64,000 bases of DNA, taken from positions 1 through 64,000 of the forward strand of contig NZ_DFBS01000022.1 of the NCBI RefSeq assembly GCF_002366715.1. Reading direction: 5' to 3'. This DNA is from Halomonas sp. UBA3074. GTDB lineage: Bacteria; Pseudomonadota; Gammaproteobacteria; Pseudomonadales; Halomonadaceae. The translations under genes were made by a program, and so were the position numbers. Positions within the stretch are counted from its first letter, which is position 1; each line of letters opens with the position of its first letter. Of the stretch, positions 1 to 8,388 are shown in pieces. The notes beneath the pieces are model-generated. The model saw only the letters and a list, made by a program, of their open reading frames with translations. It ran no database searches and was not told the DNA's origin.

Positions 1-2
1 CC

Positions 3-329
3 GGTAAAGCCGGGGCGGTTCACAACTGTGTAAAACTGGAAGTAGGCGGTATATTCGTTCCTTGTCTTTCAAGGCTCGATAAAAGGCCACGACACGATGC
101 AGTTAACATAGAGCCGGATGATATCATCAATATATTCGTTGTTTTTTTTCATGGTGCGGATAAAAGGCTGTTAGGCGCGTCTAGGCACTTTAAATTTTTC
201 CAATCCGCTAACGGTGATTATTTTAGTGCCTTAAGCTGGAAGACCGATCTGTGGGCAACGGGACGTGAGCGTAAACAGCTAATGCAAGCCTTAAAACAGG
301 ATAGAAAAGACTACCCAGGATTTCATTAA
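3..329 (+). CDS. 5'-truncated ORF of unknown function
   Basis: An open frame runs from the window edge (first full codon at base 3) to a TAA at 327-329, giving at least 108 codons without a stop. No ATG or GTG occurs in frame before an ATG at 282, so the true start must lie upstream of the window. The tail reads ...WKTDLWATGRERKQLMQ... and ends DRKDYPGFH. It is AT-richer than its neighbours and uses AGG and ATA codons several times, which suggests foreign origin or decay. I do not recognise a family. A chance open frame is possible, but this length without a stop is uncommon in such DNA. Confidence 0.4.
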   Translation, partial: GKAGAVHNCVKLEVGGIFVPCLSRLDKRPRHDAVNIEPDDIINIFVVFFHGADKRLLGASRHFKFFQSANGDYFSALSWKTDLWATGRERKQLMQALKQDRKDYPGFH

Positions 330-473
330 AGTGAAGTAAATAAATCTTCAAATTTTTCTCATAACTCACGTTATGAAAATCTTTTTTAGTACTTGCATGC
401 TGATTTTGTTTGTCTACCCTATCCCTTGCAACATCATTCGATCTGAAACCTAATCATACAAGGAGTGGATTAG
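330..473 (+). promoter_or_regulatory. ectD leader, probable promoter and RBS
   Basis: This AT-rich stretch between the truncated ORF and ectD must carry the ectD promoter. A TTGCAA hexamer at 426-431 could be a -35 element, with an AT-rich TAATCA at 451-456 as a poor -10 at slightly long spacing. A clear AGGAG Shine-Dalgarno lies at 461-465, eight bases before the ATG at 474. Osmotic control is expected from the family but is not demonstrable here. Confidence 0.45.
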
Positions 474-1487
474 ATGACAGTCAAAAGCACACCGCTAAAT
501 TCTGTAAATGCCCATAAGCAATATAGCGAAATGGCCGATACACCTAATAGGCAGAGTGCACCGGTTCAAGGCACTCAAGCACAGCGCACACAGGGGCAGG
601 ATGCCTACCCGTCGCGTTTAGCCGATGCCCCTGAAAAAACCTGGCTGCCGCGTCAAGATGCGGTCGTCAAAGGTCGCCAGTTATCCGGCCCTTTAAGCCA
701 GGCACAGCTTGATGAGTTCGAGCGCAAAGGGTTTTTATTTATCCCTAACTTGATTGAAGGCGCTGAGCTTGATGAGCTGCGCCAAGAAATGAACGCGCTG
801 ATGAGCAACGATGCCTATCGCAATAGAGAGTTCAGCGTCACGGAGCCGGAGAGCCAGGAAATCCGCTCGCTGTTTGCCGTGCACTTTCTTTCCGAGCGCT
901 TGGGTGAACTCGCCAGCGATGAGCGCGTGGCGGGCGCTGCTCGGCAAATTATTGGTGATGACCCGTACGTGCACCAGTCGCGGATTAATTATAAGCCTGG
1001 GTTTGCCGGTAAGGGCTTTAACTGGCACTCCGACTTTGAAACGTGGCACGCAGAAGACGGCATGCCGGCCATGCACGCGGTCAGCGCTTCTTTGATTCTG
1101 ACTGACAATCACGAGTTCAACGGGCCGTTAATGTTGATCCCCGGTTCACACAACAAGTTTGTGCCGTGTCTGGGTGAAACCCCAGAGGACAACCATAAAA
1201 GCTCCTTAAAAGCGCAGGAAGTGGGTGTACCCAGCCCTGAAGCGCTCACTGAGCTGGTGGCCGAACACGGTATCGAAGCGCCGAAAGGCAAGGCTGGCGG
1301 CTTGCTGTTGTTTGATTGCAATACGCTACACGCCTCGAATGCCAATCTGTCGCCCGACCCACGTAGTAACGTGTTCTTCGTGTTCAACCGCCGGGACAAT
1401 CGTTGTGATGCGCCCTATGGGGCAGCGAAACAGCGCCCAGACTTCTTGGCGCACAGCCCTGACCAGCAGGCGATGCAGTATCGCTAA
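474..1487 (+). CDS. ectD: Ectoine 5-hydroxylase
   Basis: EctD converts the compatible solute ectoine to 5-hydroxyectoine in the cytoplasm. It is a non-haem Fe(II)/2-oxoglutarate dioxygenase. The 337-aa length fits halomonad EctD. The family signature FNWHSDFETWHAEDGMP lies at residues 182-198. Iron ligands are H185, D187 and H286, and R297 fits the 2-oxoglutarate-binding arginine. The first ~60 residues are Gln/Ala-rich and probably disordered. The gene is not beside ectABC, as is common in Halomonas. It has its own leader with a good AGGAG site. The next gene lies 118 bp downstream on the same strand and could be read through, but it has no metabolic link to ectoine. Confidence 0.96.
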   Translation: MTVKSTPLNSVNAHKQYSEMADTPNRQSAPVQGTQAQRTQGQDAYPSRLADAPEKTWLPRQDAVVKGRQLSGPLSQAQLDEFERKGFLFIPNLIEGAELDELRQEMNALMSNDAYRNREFSVTEPESQEIRSLFAVHFLSERLGELASDERVAGAARQIIGDDPYVHQSRINYKPGFAGKGFNWHSDFETWHAEDGMPAMHAVSASLILTDNHEFNGPLMLIPGSHNKFVPCLGETPEDNHKSSLKAQEVGVPSPEALTELVAEHGIEAPKGKAGGLLLFDCNTLHASNANLSPDPRSNVFFVFNRRDNRCDAPYGAAKQRPDFLAHSPDQQAMQYR

Positions 1488-1605
1488 CCAGGGGTGGGGA
1501 AACAAATTGATGGCGCAAGGTTGTGGAACCTTCGTCTAGGTGGGGTAAACTGTTGCGCCTGTCGTAGCGAATGCGGCACGCATAATGAGAAGGAGAATAC
1601 CCGCC

Positions 1606-2271
1606 ATGCGTTTTGTTCTACAGTTTACCAATGGCCAGGAGTTTCCCCACGCGCTGGGCAAGGTTGTCTGCATCGGCCGTAACTATGCCGACCATGCGAA
1701 AGAGCTGGATAATCCGGTTCCTGCCGAGCCGTTACTGTTTATCAAACCGGCCACCAGCGTCGTGGATCTAAGCAAGCCCTTAGATCCGCCTTTCGCGCGT
1801 GGCGATGTGCATTATGAAGCAGAGCTTGCGCTGTTAGTGGGCGAAACGTTAACCCATGCCACGCAAGATGAGGCTGAACGTGCGATTGCCGGTATCGGAT
1901 TGGCGCTGGATTTAACGCTGCGTGATGTACAGACTCAGTTAAAAGAGAAAGGGCACCCATGGGAAATCGCGAAAGCTTTCGATGGCGCCTGTCCGCTTTC
2001 GTCGTTTTTGCCGTTAAGCCGTGTTCCCAACTGGAATGCGCTGGCGTTTACGCTGGAAATTGATGGCGAAGAGCGCCAGCACGGCGAAGGGGCCGATATG
2101 ATTTTTGCCATTCCTTCGCTGGTGGCCGAAATGAGTCGCCACTTCACCCTTGAACCGGGCGATGTCATCTTGACCGGTACGCCTTCTGGGGTTGGTGAGC
2201 TCGTTCGCGGTTCGTCACTGCGCTTAACCTTGACCGGTGGTTTGGAAGTCGAAACCAGCGTGGTCGAGTGA
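1606..2271 (+). CDS. Fumarylacetoacetate hydrolase family protein
   Basis: This 221-aa protein belongs to the FAH family (YcgM/fumarylpyruvate hydrolase type), metal-dependent enzymes that cleave or decarboxylate acylpyruvates and related 2-oxo acids. Near the N-terminus is CIGRNYADHAKEL, followed by a FIKPATSVV segment. The metal-binding acidic cluster is HYEAELALLVG, and the C-terminal part has the typical GDVILTGTPSGVG loop. An in-frame ATG exists at 1585, but the AAGGAG site at 1590-1595 sits correctly only for the ATG at 1606. The exact substrate cannot be told from sequence. A terminator-like hairpin follows. Confidence 0.88.
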   Translation: MRFVLQFTNGQEFPHALGKVVCIGRNYADHAKELDNPVPAEPLLFIKPATSVVDLSKPLDPPFARGDVHYEAELALLVGETLTHATQDEAERAIAGIGLALDLTLRDVQTQLKEKGHPWEIAKAFDGACPLSSFLPLSRVPNWNALAFTLEIDGEERQHGEGADMIFAIPSLVAEMSRHFTLEPGDVILTGTPSGVGELVRGSSLRLTLTGGLEVETSVVE

Positions 2272-2370
2272 TCAAGCACGTGAGCCGCTAAACAGACGCA
2301 CCTCGGCTGTGTTGCCAGTGCGTCGAGTCAGTCATAGCACCCATCGTCGTTACCGTGACGACCACACAGA

Positions 2371-2404
2371 AACGCCACCCGTGTAAACAAGGGTGGCGTT
2401 TCTT
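2371..2404. terminator. Bidirectional terminator between FAH hydrolase and speA
   Basis: A perfect 10-bp stem (AACGCCACCC / GGGTGGCGTT) with a 10-base loop spans 2371-2400 and is followed by TTCTTG. It lies between the convergent ends of the hydrolase (2271) and speA (2446) and could serve both. Confidence 0.75.
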
Positions 2405-2414
2405 GTTGTGGCGT

Positions 2415-2435
2415 ACGACACCGTTGCGGTGTCGT
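2415..2435. other. Small perfect hairpin downstream of speA
   Basis: ACGACACCG, loop TTG, then CGGTGTCGT form a perfect 9-bp stem 10 bp beyond the speA stop. There is no adjacent T-run, so it may protect the 3' end of the speA transcript or add to the neighbouring terminator. Confidence 0.5.
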
Positions 2436-2445
2436 TGAGGCTCGT

Positions 2446-4365
2446 TTATTCGAGGTAGGTGTAGCCTTCCAAGCCTTCGCTTAAGCTGGCTGCAAAGCGG
2501 GCCTGCTCATCGGCAGAGAAGCCGCTGGCGGCGAGTTGGTCGGTGAGCTTTTGCTTGAGCACGTTGGCATTGAAGTTGACGTAGGCAAGCACCTGCGCCA
2601 CTGAGTCGCCCGCCAGCGGGTTGGAGAGCGTCCATTCGCCGTCGGCGTTCAGCGCGGCGTCCACAGAGTCGGTGTCGCCGAACAGATTGTGCAGGTCACC
2701 GAGAATTTCCTGATAGGCGCCGACCAGGAAGAAGCCTAACCAGCGCTCATCTTCAGAGGGCCACTCAGGCAGTGGCAGGGTGCTCTCTACCCCCTGGCCG
2801 TCGACGTAACTGTCGATGCGGCCATCGGAGTCGCAGGTAATATCCTGAATCACTGCGCGCCGGGTCGGTGCTTGATCCAGCCCGCTGAGCGGCAGTACCG
2901 GGAAAATCTGCTCGATACCCCAAACGTCAGGCACCGATTGGAACAACGAGAAATTGACGAACAGCTTGTCGGCCAGCTTTTCGGCTAATTCGTCCATGAT
3001 TTCACGGTGGGCACGGTTACGGCTGTCAAGCTGCGTCCGCAGCCGCGCGCAGGCAGCCATATAGACACGCTCGCCTTCCGCGCGGGCGGTGATGTCACTC
3101 AGGCCCATTACAAAGCGATCCTGCAGCTCGCTCACCGCTTGCAGCAGGTCGTGCCAGGCTTCTACCAGTACCCGTGGCTCTTGGGTATCGGCCAATTGAT
3201 CAAACACGCGCCACAGCTCTTCTACCTGGGAGTCCTGTTCCTGGGTAGCGCGCTCAGGCGGCGTGTCGTTGACGCGCTCTTCACCAATCACATTGGTAAT
3301 CAGCACCGCATGGTGGGCGGTCAATGAACGGCCCGATTCGCTGATGAGATGCGGCTGGGGCAGGTCGGCTTCCTGGCAAAGCTGGGAGAACGCGCTAACT
3401 ACGTTACGGGCGTACTCCTGCATGGAGTAGTTCGCCGAACAGTAGCTGCGCGAGCGGGTGCCTTCGTAATCGATCCCCAAGCCGCCGCCGACGTCCACGG
3501 TATCAATAGGCGCGCCCAACTGCATCAGGTTTTGATAGAAACGGGCGCATTCGCGCAGGCCACGCTGGATATCGCGAATGTTGGCGATCTGGGAGCCTAA
3601 GTGGAAGTGCACCAACTGAAGGCTTTCCAGCGCGTCTTCGTGACGTAGCGTTTCCACCACCTCCAGAATCTGACTGGCGGTCAGGCCGAACTTGGATTTT
3701 TCACCGCCGGTATTCTGCCACTTACCTTTGCCCACCGAGGCAAGGCGGGCGCGCAGGCCAATGCGCGGGGTAACGTCGAGCTCGCGGGCCTCTTCCAGAA
3801 TCATCTGCAGCTCGGAGAGCTTCTCCACCACCAAATAGACCTTATGGCCGAGCTTTTCACCCAGCAGCGCCAAGCGCACGTACTCGCGGTCTTTGTAGCC
3901 GTTGCAAACGATCAGCGAGGAACCACCGTCGGAAAGCGCCAGCACAGCCAACAGCTCCGGTTTGCTGCCCGCTTCCAGCCCTACGCGGCCGCTACCGCGC
4001 TCGGCGGTCGCCAGTATCTCTTCGACCACACGCCGCTGCTGGTTCACTTTGATAGGGTAAACGGCGGTGTAGCCGGCTTTATAATCGCAATCGCTCATGG
4101 CGGCATCAAAGGCGCCGCACAGCTGTTCCACCCGGTCGTGGAGAATATCGCTAAAGCGCACCAGCACTGGCAGGCGTAAACCGGCACTCTGCAGTTGACG
4201 CACCAGCCCACTCAGCGGCAGCGCCGGGCCTTCTGCATCGCTGCCCAGCGGACGAACCAGGGCTTGGCCGTGGTCATCGACATCGAAATAGCCGCTGCCC
4301 CATTGATCGATATTCCAGGTGCGCCGAGCGCGTAGCGCCGGGCTAGTAGTGGCCGTCACACTCAT
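2446..4365 (-). CDS. speA: Biosynthetic arginine decarboxylase
   Basis: SpeA is a PLP enzyme (fold III) that converts arginine to agmatine, the first step of the agmatine route to putrescine. The 639-aa length matches the family. The PLP lysine is K106 in AVYPIKVNQ. Downstream are the GGGLGIDYEGTRS glycine loop and the conserved ISESGRSLTAHHAV segment. The ATG overlaps the TGA of the upstream homoserine kinase gene by four bases, so the two are probably translationally coupled. No biosynthetic link between threonine and putrescine synthesis explains the pairing. Confidence 0.95.
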   Translation of the reverse strand: MSVTATTSPALRARRTWNIDQWGSGYFDVDDHGQALVRPLGSDAEGPALPLSGLVRQLQSAGLRLPVLVRFSDILHDRVEQLCGAFDAAMSDCDYKAGYTAVYPIKVNQQRRVVEEILATAERGSGRVGLEAGSKPELLAVLALSDGGSSLIVCNGYKDREYVRLALLGEKLGHKVYLVVEKLSELQMILEEARELDVTPRIGLRARLASVGKGKWQNTGGEKSKFGLTASQILEVVETLRHEDALESLQLVHFHLGSQIANIRDIQRGLRECARFYQNLMQLGAPIDTVDVGGGLGIDYEGTRSRSYCSANYSMQEYARNVVSAFSQLCQEADLPQPHLISESGRSLTAHHAVLITNVIGEERVNDTPPERATQEQDSQVEELWRVFDQLADTQEPRVLVEAWHDLLQAVSELQDRFVMGLSDITARAEGERVYMAACARLRTQLDSRNRAHREIMDELAEKLADKLFVNFSLFQSVPDVWGIEQIFPVLPLSGLDQAPTRRAVIQDITCDSDGRIDSYVDGQGVESTLPLPEWPSEDERWLGFFLVGAYQEILGDLHNLFGDTDSVDAALNADGEWTLSNPLAGDSVAQVLAYVNFNANVLKQKLTDQLAASGFSADEQARFAASLSEGLEGYTYLE

Positions 4366-5321
4366 GCAGTTACCTCAGGCAGCGGCAGCGCACCGTGGGC
4401 AATGCGCGCCATTAAAATGGTCCGGAAACGTTCGGGGTCGTGGGGCGTTAAGTCGTGCGCGGGCGGGTCGACATAGACGACCAGCAGGCGCGATAACCAG
4501 TAGCGCAGCGCCGTCATGCGCAGCATGGTAGGCCACAGCTCGCGCTCCTTTGAGGTTAACGGGCGGCGCGACTGGTAGGCGTTCAATAGCGCGTGGTAGC
4601 GTTCGGCGTTGAGCGTGCCATCGTCATTGGAAGCCCAATCGTTGACCACAATCGCCAAGTCAAACAGCAGGTCGCCGGTGCAGCCGTTGTAAAAGTCGAT
4701 GATGCCACCCAGCTGGTCACCATCGAACAGGGTGTTATCACGAAACAGATCGCCGTGCAGCGCGCCCTGGGGCAGCGCTTCATGTTGGCTGAAAGCGCTT
4801 TCGAAATCGTCGACTTCATCCTTCATCAACGTTTGATCCGCCGGGCTTAAATAGCTCAACACTTTATGGTGCATCACATGCAGCCAGTTGAGGTCCCGCG
4901 GGTTCGGGCGATGGCCGGGGAAACGCCTGGACACCACATGCAGGCGGCCTAAGGTGTCGCCTAGGGCGTGGCACTGCGCCAGGTTAGGCGACTCTGGGTG
5001 GCGACCCGGCAGACGCGGGAACAGTAGCGCTGGTTTGCCCTCCAAACTGTGCAGGGCAACGCCTTCGCGGTCATGCACCGTGCCGGGTACCGGCAGGCGG
5101 TGTTCATCCAAATAGTCCAGCAGCTCGACAAAGAACGGCAGCTCCTCGTGCTCGCCCTGTTCGAACAGCGTCAACACCAGCTCGCGACGGTCAGTGGTCA
5201 CAAAAAATGTCGAATTTTCAGTGCCGCCCGCCACTCCCTGCAGGGATACGAAGCTGCCGACATCAAATTTTTCTAGAAACGCGGCGACCTGTGCGTCGCT
5301 AAGCGGGGTGAATACAGCCAT
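4362..5321 (-). CDS. thrB: Homoserine kinase (APH-fold type)
   Basis: ThrB phosphorylates homoserine with ATP on the threonine pathway. This is the aminoglycoside-phosphotransferase-fold form found in pseudomonads, not the GHMP form of E. coli. The 319-aa protein starts MAVFTPLSDAQVAAFL and contains GGTENSTFFVTT, the catalytic LHGDLFRDNTLFDG loop and the metal-binding IIDFYNG motif. The frame stays open far upstream, but the ATG at 5321 gives the family's normal N-terminus; the extension is low-complexity and crosses the polA promoter. The gene lies divergent to polA, and thrB also sits close to polA in Pseudomonas. SrkA/YihE kinases share the fold but lack the N-terminal GGTENS motif. Confidence 0.9.
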   Translation of the reverse strand: MAVFTPLSDAQVAAFLEKFDVGSFVSLQGVAGGTENSTFFVTTDRRELVLTLFEQGEHEELPFFVELLDYLDEHRLPVPGTVHDREGVALHSLEGKPALLFPRLPGRHPESPNLAQCHALGDTLGRLHVVSRRFPGHRPNPRDLNWLHVMHHKVLSYLSPADQTLMKDEVDDFESAFSQHEALPQGALHGDLFRDNTLFDGDQLGGIIDFYNGCTGDLLFDLAIVVNDWASNDDGTLNAERYHALLNAYQSRRPLTSKERELWPTMLRMTALRYWLSRLLVVYVDPPAHDLTPHDPERFRTILMARIAHGALPLPEVTA

Positions 5322-5455
5322 GAAAGTCTCGCCCAGGTTGCTAAGCCCCTTATTGTAGCGGCTTGGCAGCTCAGTTGGCAGCGTTGTTGTTAGGGGAAAT
5401 GGGCCAGAACCCGTTTCATCCTGCAGGAAAGCCGCGCAACGCGTATTATGTGAAC

Positions 5456-5503
5456 CACTATTTTCAATACTCTTTTCGACACTCTTTTCAGCACTTTTTA
5501 ACA
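5456..5503 (+). repeat. Four degenerate 12-bp tandem repeats upstream of polA
   Basis: Four consecutive 12-base units read CACTATTTTCAA, TACTCTTTTCGA, CACTCTTTTCAG and CACTTTTTAACA. The array ends 14 bases before the polA ATG, in the thrB/polA divergent region. It could be a phased operator or a T-rich upstream element. Confidence 0.6.
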
Positions 5504-5516
5504 ATGGAACTTGGTT

Positions 5517-8306
5517 ATGGCTCGCGCTCCGATCGTTCTCGTCGATGGATCCTCCTATCTTTACCGTGCGTTTCACGCGCTGCCGCCGCTCACGACCTCC
5601 AATGGTCAACCCACCGGCGCGGTGAAAGGCGTGTTGAACATGCTCAAGCGGCTGATCAAGGATTACCCGCAAAGCCCGATGGCGGTAGTGTTCGATGCGC
5701 CCGGTAAAACCTTCCGCGATGACATGTACAGCGATTACAAATCACATCGCCCGCCAATGCCCGATGACCTGCGCAGTCAAATCGCGCCTTTGCATGCCTG
5801 TGTTAAGGCGCTCGGCCTGCCGTTGTTATGCGTTGAAGGTGTCGAAGCGGACGATGTGATTGGCACGCTGGCGCACCATGCCACCCAGGCCGGGCGTGAT
5901 GCGGTGATCTCTACCGGCGACAAGGACATGGCGCAACTGGTCAATGCCCACATCACGCTGGTCAACACCATGAAGGATGAAACGCTGGACGAAGCGGGCG
6001 TAGAAGAGAAATTTGGCCTGCCGCCGTCGCTGATTATCGATTTCCTCGCCCTGATGGGCGATAAGGTCGATAACATCCCCGGCGTACCCGGCGTGGGTGA
6101 AAAGACGGCGATTGGCCTGCTGCAAGGTATGGGCGGCGGGCTGGATACCATTTATGACGACTTAGAAAGGGTAAAAACGCTGACCTTCCGCGGGGCGAAA
6201 ACCCTGCCCAAAAAGCTTGAAGAGCATCGTGACCAGGCGTTTCTCTCCTATCAACTGGCGACCATCAAAGTCGACTGTGAGTTGCCGGTGGGCCTGGATG
6301 ATCTGGATATCGCCCATCCGGACCGCGAGGCGCTCGTCACCCTGTATAAAGAGATGGAGTTCCGTCAGTGGTTGGGTGAGCTGCTGGAAGGTAAAGACGA
6401 AGGCGTGGACGACGTTAAAGGCGGCGAGCCAGCCCCTGCCAACGCTGACACGGCCGAGGCCTCCTCTGAGCCTTCGAGCGCTGCAGAAACGGGGGCTGCC
6501 CGTGAAGATCACGTCATTCTCGATCAGGCAGAACTCGATCGCTGGCTGGAACGGCTGCAAAGCGCCGAGCGCTTCTGCTTCGATCTTGAAACCACCAGCC
6601 TCAACTACATGGATGCAGAAATCGTCGGCATCGGCGTCTCGCTGGAAGCCGGTGAGGCCGCCTATATGCCGGTGGCCCACGATTACCTGGATGCCCCCCA
6701 GCAGCTTGACCGCAAAGCGGTATTGGCGGCGCTAAAGCCGCTGTTGGAAGACCCAACCAAAACCAAGATCGGTCAAAACCTCAAATACGATATTTCGGTG
6801 CTGGCGAACTATGAGATTGCCGTGGTCGGCCCGTTTGCCGACACCATGCTGGCGTCCTATGTGCTCAACTCCACCGCCACGCGCCATGATATGGATTCGC
6901 TGGCGCTGAAGTATCTGGGCGAAAAGACTATCTCCTTTGAAGACATCGCCGGCAAGGGCGCCAAGCAGCTGACGTTTAATCAGATTGCCCTGGAACAAGC
7001 GGCGCCTTACGCCTGTGAAGATGTGGATATCACGCTGCGGCTGCAGGAAACGCTGCGCCCCCAGGTCGAAAATGAAGGGCGCTTGGCCGACGTACTGGAT
7101 CATATTGAGCTGCCGCTGATCAAAGTGCTCTCGCGCATCGAACGCAACGGGGTGGCGGTCGATGCCGAGCTATTGCATAAACAGAGCCAGCAGCTAGATC
7201 AGCGTATTCGCGAACTCGAACGCGAGGCCTTTGAACTCGCCGGGCGTGAATTCAATTTGGGCTCGCCCAAGCAGTTGGGTCAGATCCTGTTTGAAGAGCA
7301 GAAGATTCCGGTGCTCAAGAAAACGCCGAAAGGCGCGCCCTCTACCGCGGAAGGCGTGCTTGAAGAGCTGGCGCTGGACTACCCGCTGCCCAAGGTCATC
7401 ATGCAGCATCGCGGCCTTGCCAAGCTGAAGTCCACCTACACCGATAAACTGCCGCGGCTGCTCAACAAAGCCACGGGCCGTGTGCATACCAGCTACCATC
7501 AGGCGGTGACCGCCACTGGGCGCTTGTCGTCATCGGACCCGAACCTGCAGAACATCCCTATTCGTACCGAAGAGGGGCGCAAAATTCGCCAGGCGTTTAT
7601 CGCCCGCCCAGGCTACCGCATTGTCGCCGCTGACTACTCGCAGATTGAGCTACGCATCATGGCGCACCTCTCGGAAGATAAAGGGCTGCTGGAGGCGTTT
7701 GCCGAAGGGCGCGACATTCATACCGCCACGGCAGCGGAAGTCTTCGGTACCTCGCTAGAGAAAGTCTCCGGCGACCAGCGACGCAGCGCCAAGGCGATCA
7801 ACTTCGGTTTGATCTATGGCATGAGCGCCTGGGGGCTGTCGCGGCAGCTGCACATCGATCGCAACCAGGCCCAAACCTACATTGACCGTTATTTTGACCG
7901 CTACCCAGGCGTGGCGCGCTATATGGAGCGTATCCGCTCCCAGGCGGCAGAGGATGGCTTTGTTGAAACGGTGCTGGGTCGGCGGCTTTATCTGCCGGAG
8001 ATTCAGTCGCAGAACCGCAACCGCCGCCAAGGCGCCGAGCGTACCGCGATCAACGCGCCGATGCAGGGCACGGCGGCCGACATCATCAAGCAGGCGATGA
8101 TCGACGTGGATGCGTGGCTGGAAGAGGGCGAGTTCGATGCGCTGATGGTCATGCAGGTGCACGATGAGCTGGTATTCGAAGTGGCCGAAAAGCAGGTCGA
8201 CGCGTTTATTGAGCAAGTGCAAAAACGCATGCAGGGCGCGGCGGCGCTAAAAGTGCCGCTGATCGTAGAAGCCGAATGCGGCGACAACTGGGACGAGGCG
8301 CACTAA
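5517..8306 (+). CDS. polA: DNA polymerase I
   Basis: Pol I fills gaps and removes RNA primers during Okazaki maturation and excision repair. At 929 aa it is full length with three domains. The N-terminal 5'-3' exonuclease (about 1-290) is followed by an Ala/Glu-rich linker. The 3'-5' proofreading domain has D356 and E358 in DLET, so it looks active. The polymerase domain has DYSQIELR with D706 and QVHDELVFEV with D883. The O-helix region RRSAKAINFGLIYG is intact. A TTG at 5511 is in frame two codons upstream; I prefer the ATG at 5517. Confidence 0.97.
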   Translation: MARAPIVLVDGSSYLYRAFHALPPLTTSNGQPTGAVKGVLNMLKRLIKDYPQSPMAVVFDAPGKTFRDDMYSDYKSHRPPMPDDLRSQIAPLHACVKALGLPLLCVEGVEADDVIGTLAHHATQAGRDAVISTGDKDMAQLVNAHITLVNTMKDETLDEAGVEEKFGLPPSLIIDFLALMGDKVDNIPGVPGVGEKTAIGLLQGMGGGLDTIYDDLERVKTLTFRGAKTLPKKLEEHRDQAFLSYQLATIKVDCELPVGLDDLDIAHPDREALVTLYKEMEFRQWLGELLEGKDEGVDDVKGGEPAPANADTAEASSEPSSAAETGAAREDHVILDQAELDRWLERLQSAERFCFDLETTSLNYMDAEIVGIGVSLEAGEAAYMPVAHDYLDAPQQLDRKAVLAALKPLLEDPTKTKIGQNLKYDISVLANYEIAVVGPFADTMLASYVLNSTATRHDMDSLALKYLGEKTISFEDIAGKGAKQLTFNQIALEQAAPYACEDVDITLRLQETLRPQVENEGRLADVLDHIELPLIKVLSRIERNGVAVDAELLHKQSQQLDQRIRELEREAFELAGREFNLGSPKQLGQILFEEQKIPVLKKTPKGAPSTAEGVLEELALDYPLPKVIMQHRGLAKLKSTYTDKLPRLLNKATGRVHTSYHQAVTATGRLSSSDPNLQNIPIRTEEGRKIRQAFIARPGYRIVAADYSQIELRIMAHLSEDKGLLEAFAEGRDIHTATAAEVFGTSLEKVSGDQRRSAKAINFGLIYGMSAWGLSRQLHIDRNQAQTYIDRYFDRYPGVARYMERIRSQAAEDGFVETVLGRRLYLPEIQSQNRNRRQGAERTAINAPMQGTAADIIKQAMIDVDAWLEEGEFDALMVMQVHDELVFEVAEKQVDAFIEQVQKRMQGAAALKVPLIVEAECGDNWDEAH

Positions 8307-8336
8307 CGGCATCCCGCACCACGTGGTATCAACGAA

Positions 8337-8370
8337 AACCCCGCCGCCCATCAGGCGGCGGGGTTGCTTC
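8337..8370. terminator. Bidirectional terminator polA / iron-binding protein
   Basis: A 12-bp perfect stem (AACCCCGCCGCC / GGCGGCGGGGTT, loop of 5) at 8337-8365 lies between the convergent ends of polA and the iron-binding protein gene. Short T or A runs flank both sides. Confidence 0.8.
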
Positions 8371-8388
8371 AAACGTAGGGATTAACGC

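Noticed and set aside
735..1112. Antisense ORFs inside ectD, polA, tmcA, metE and similar genes
   Set aside because: They lie wholly inside strongly supported genes, lack RBS and recognisable motifs, and are expected shadows of GC-rich coding DNA.
4362..5321. SrkA/YihE stress kinase assignment
   Set aside because: The N-terminal GGTENSTFFVTT motif and position beside polA match APH-type homoserine kinase instead.
4362..5672. Long version of the homoserine kinase with ~117 extra N-terminal residues
   Set aside because: The extension spans the thrB/polA promoter region and is low-complexity; the family starts at the ATG at 5321.
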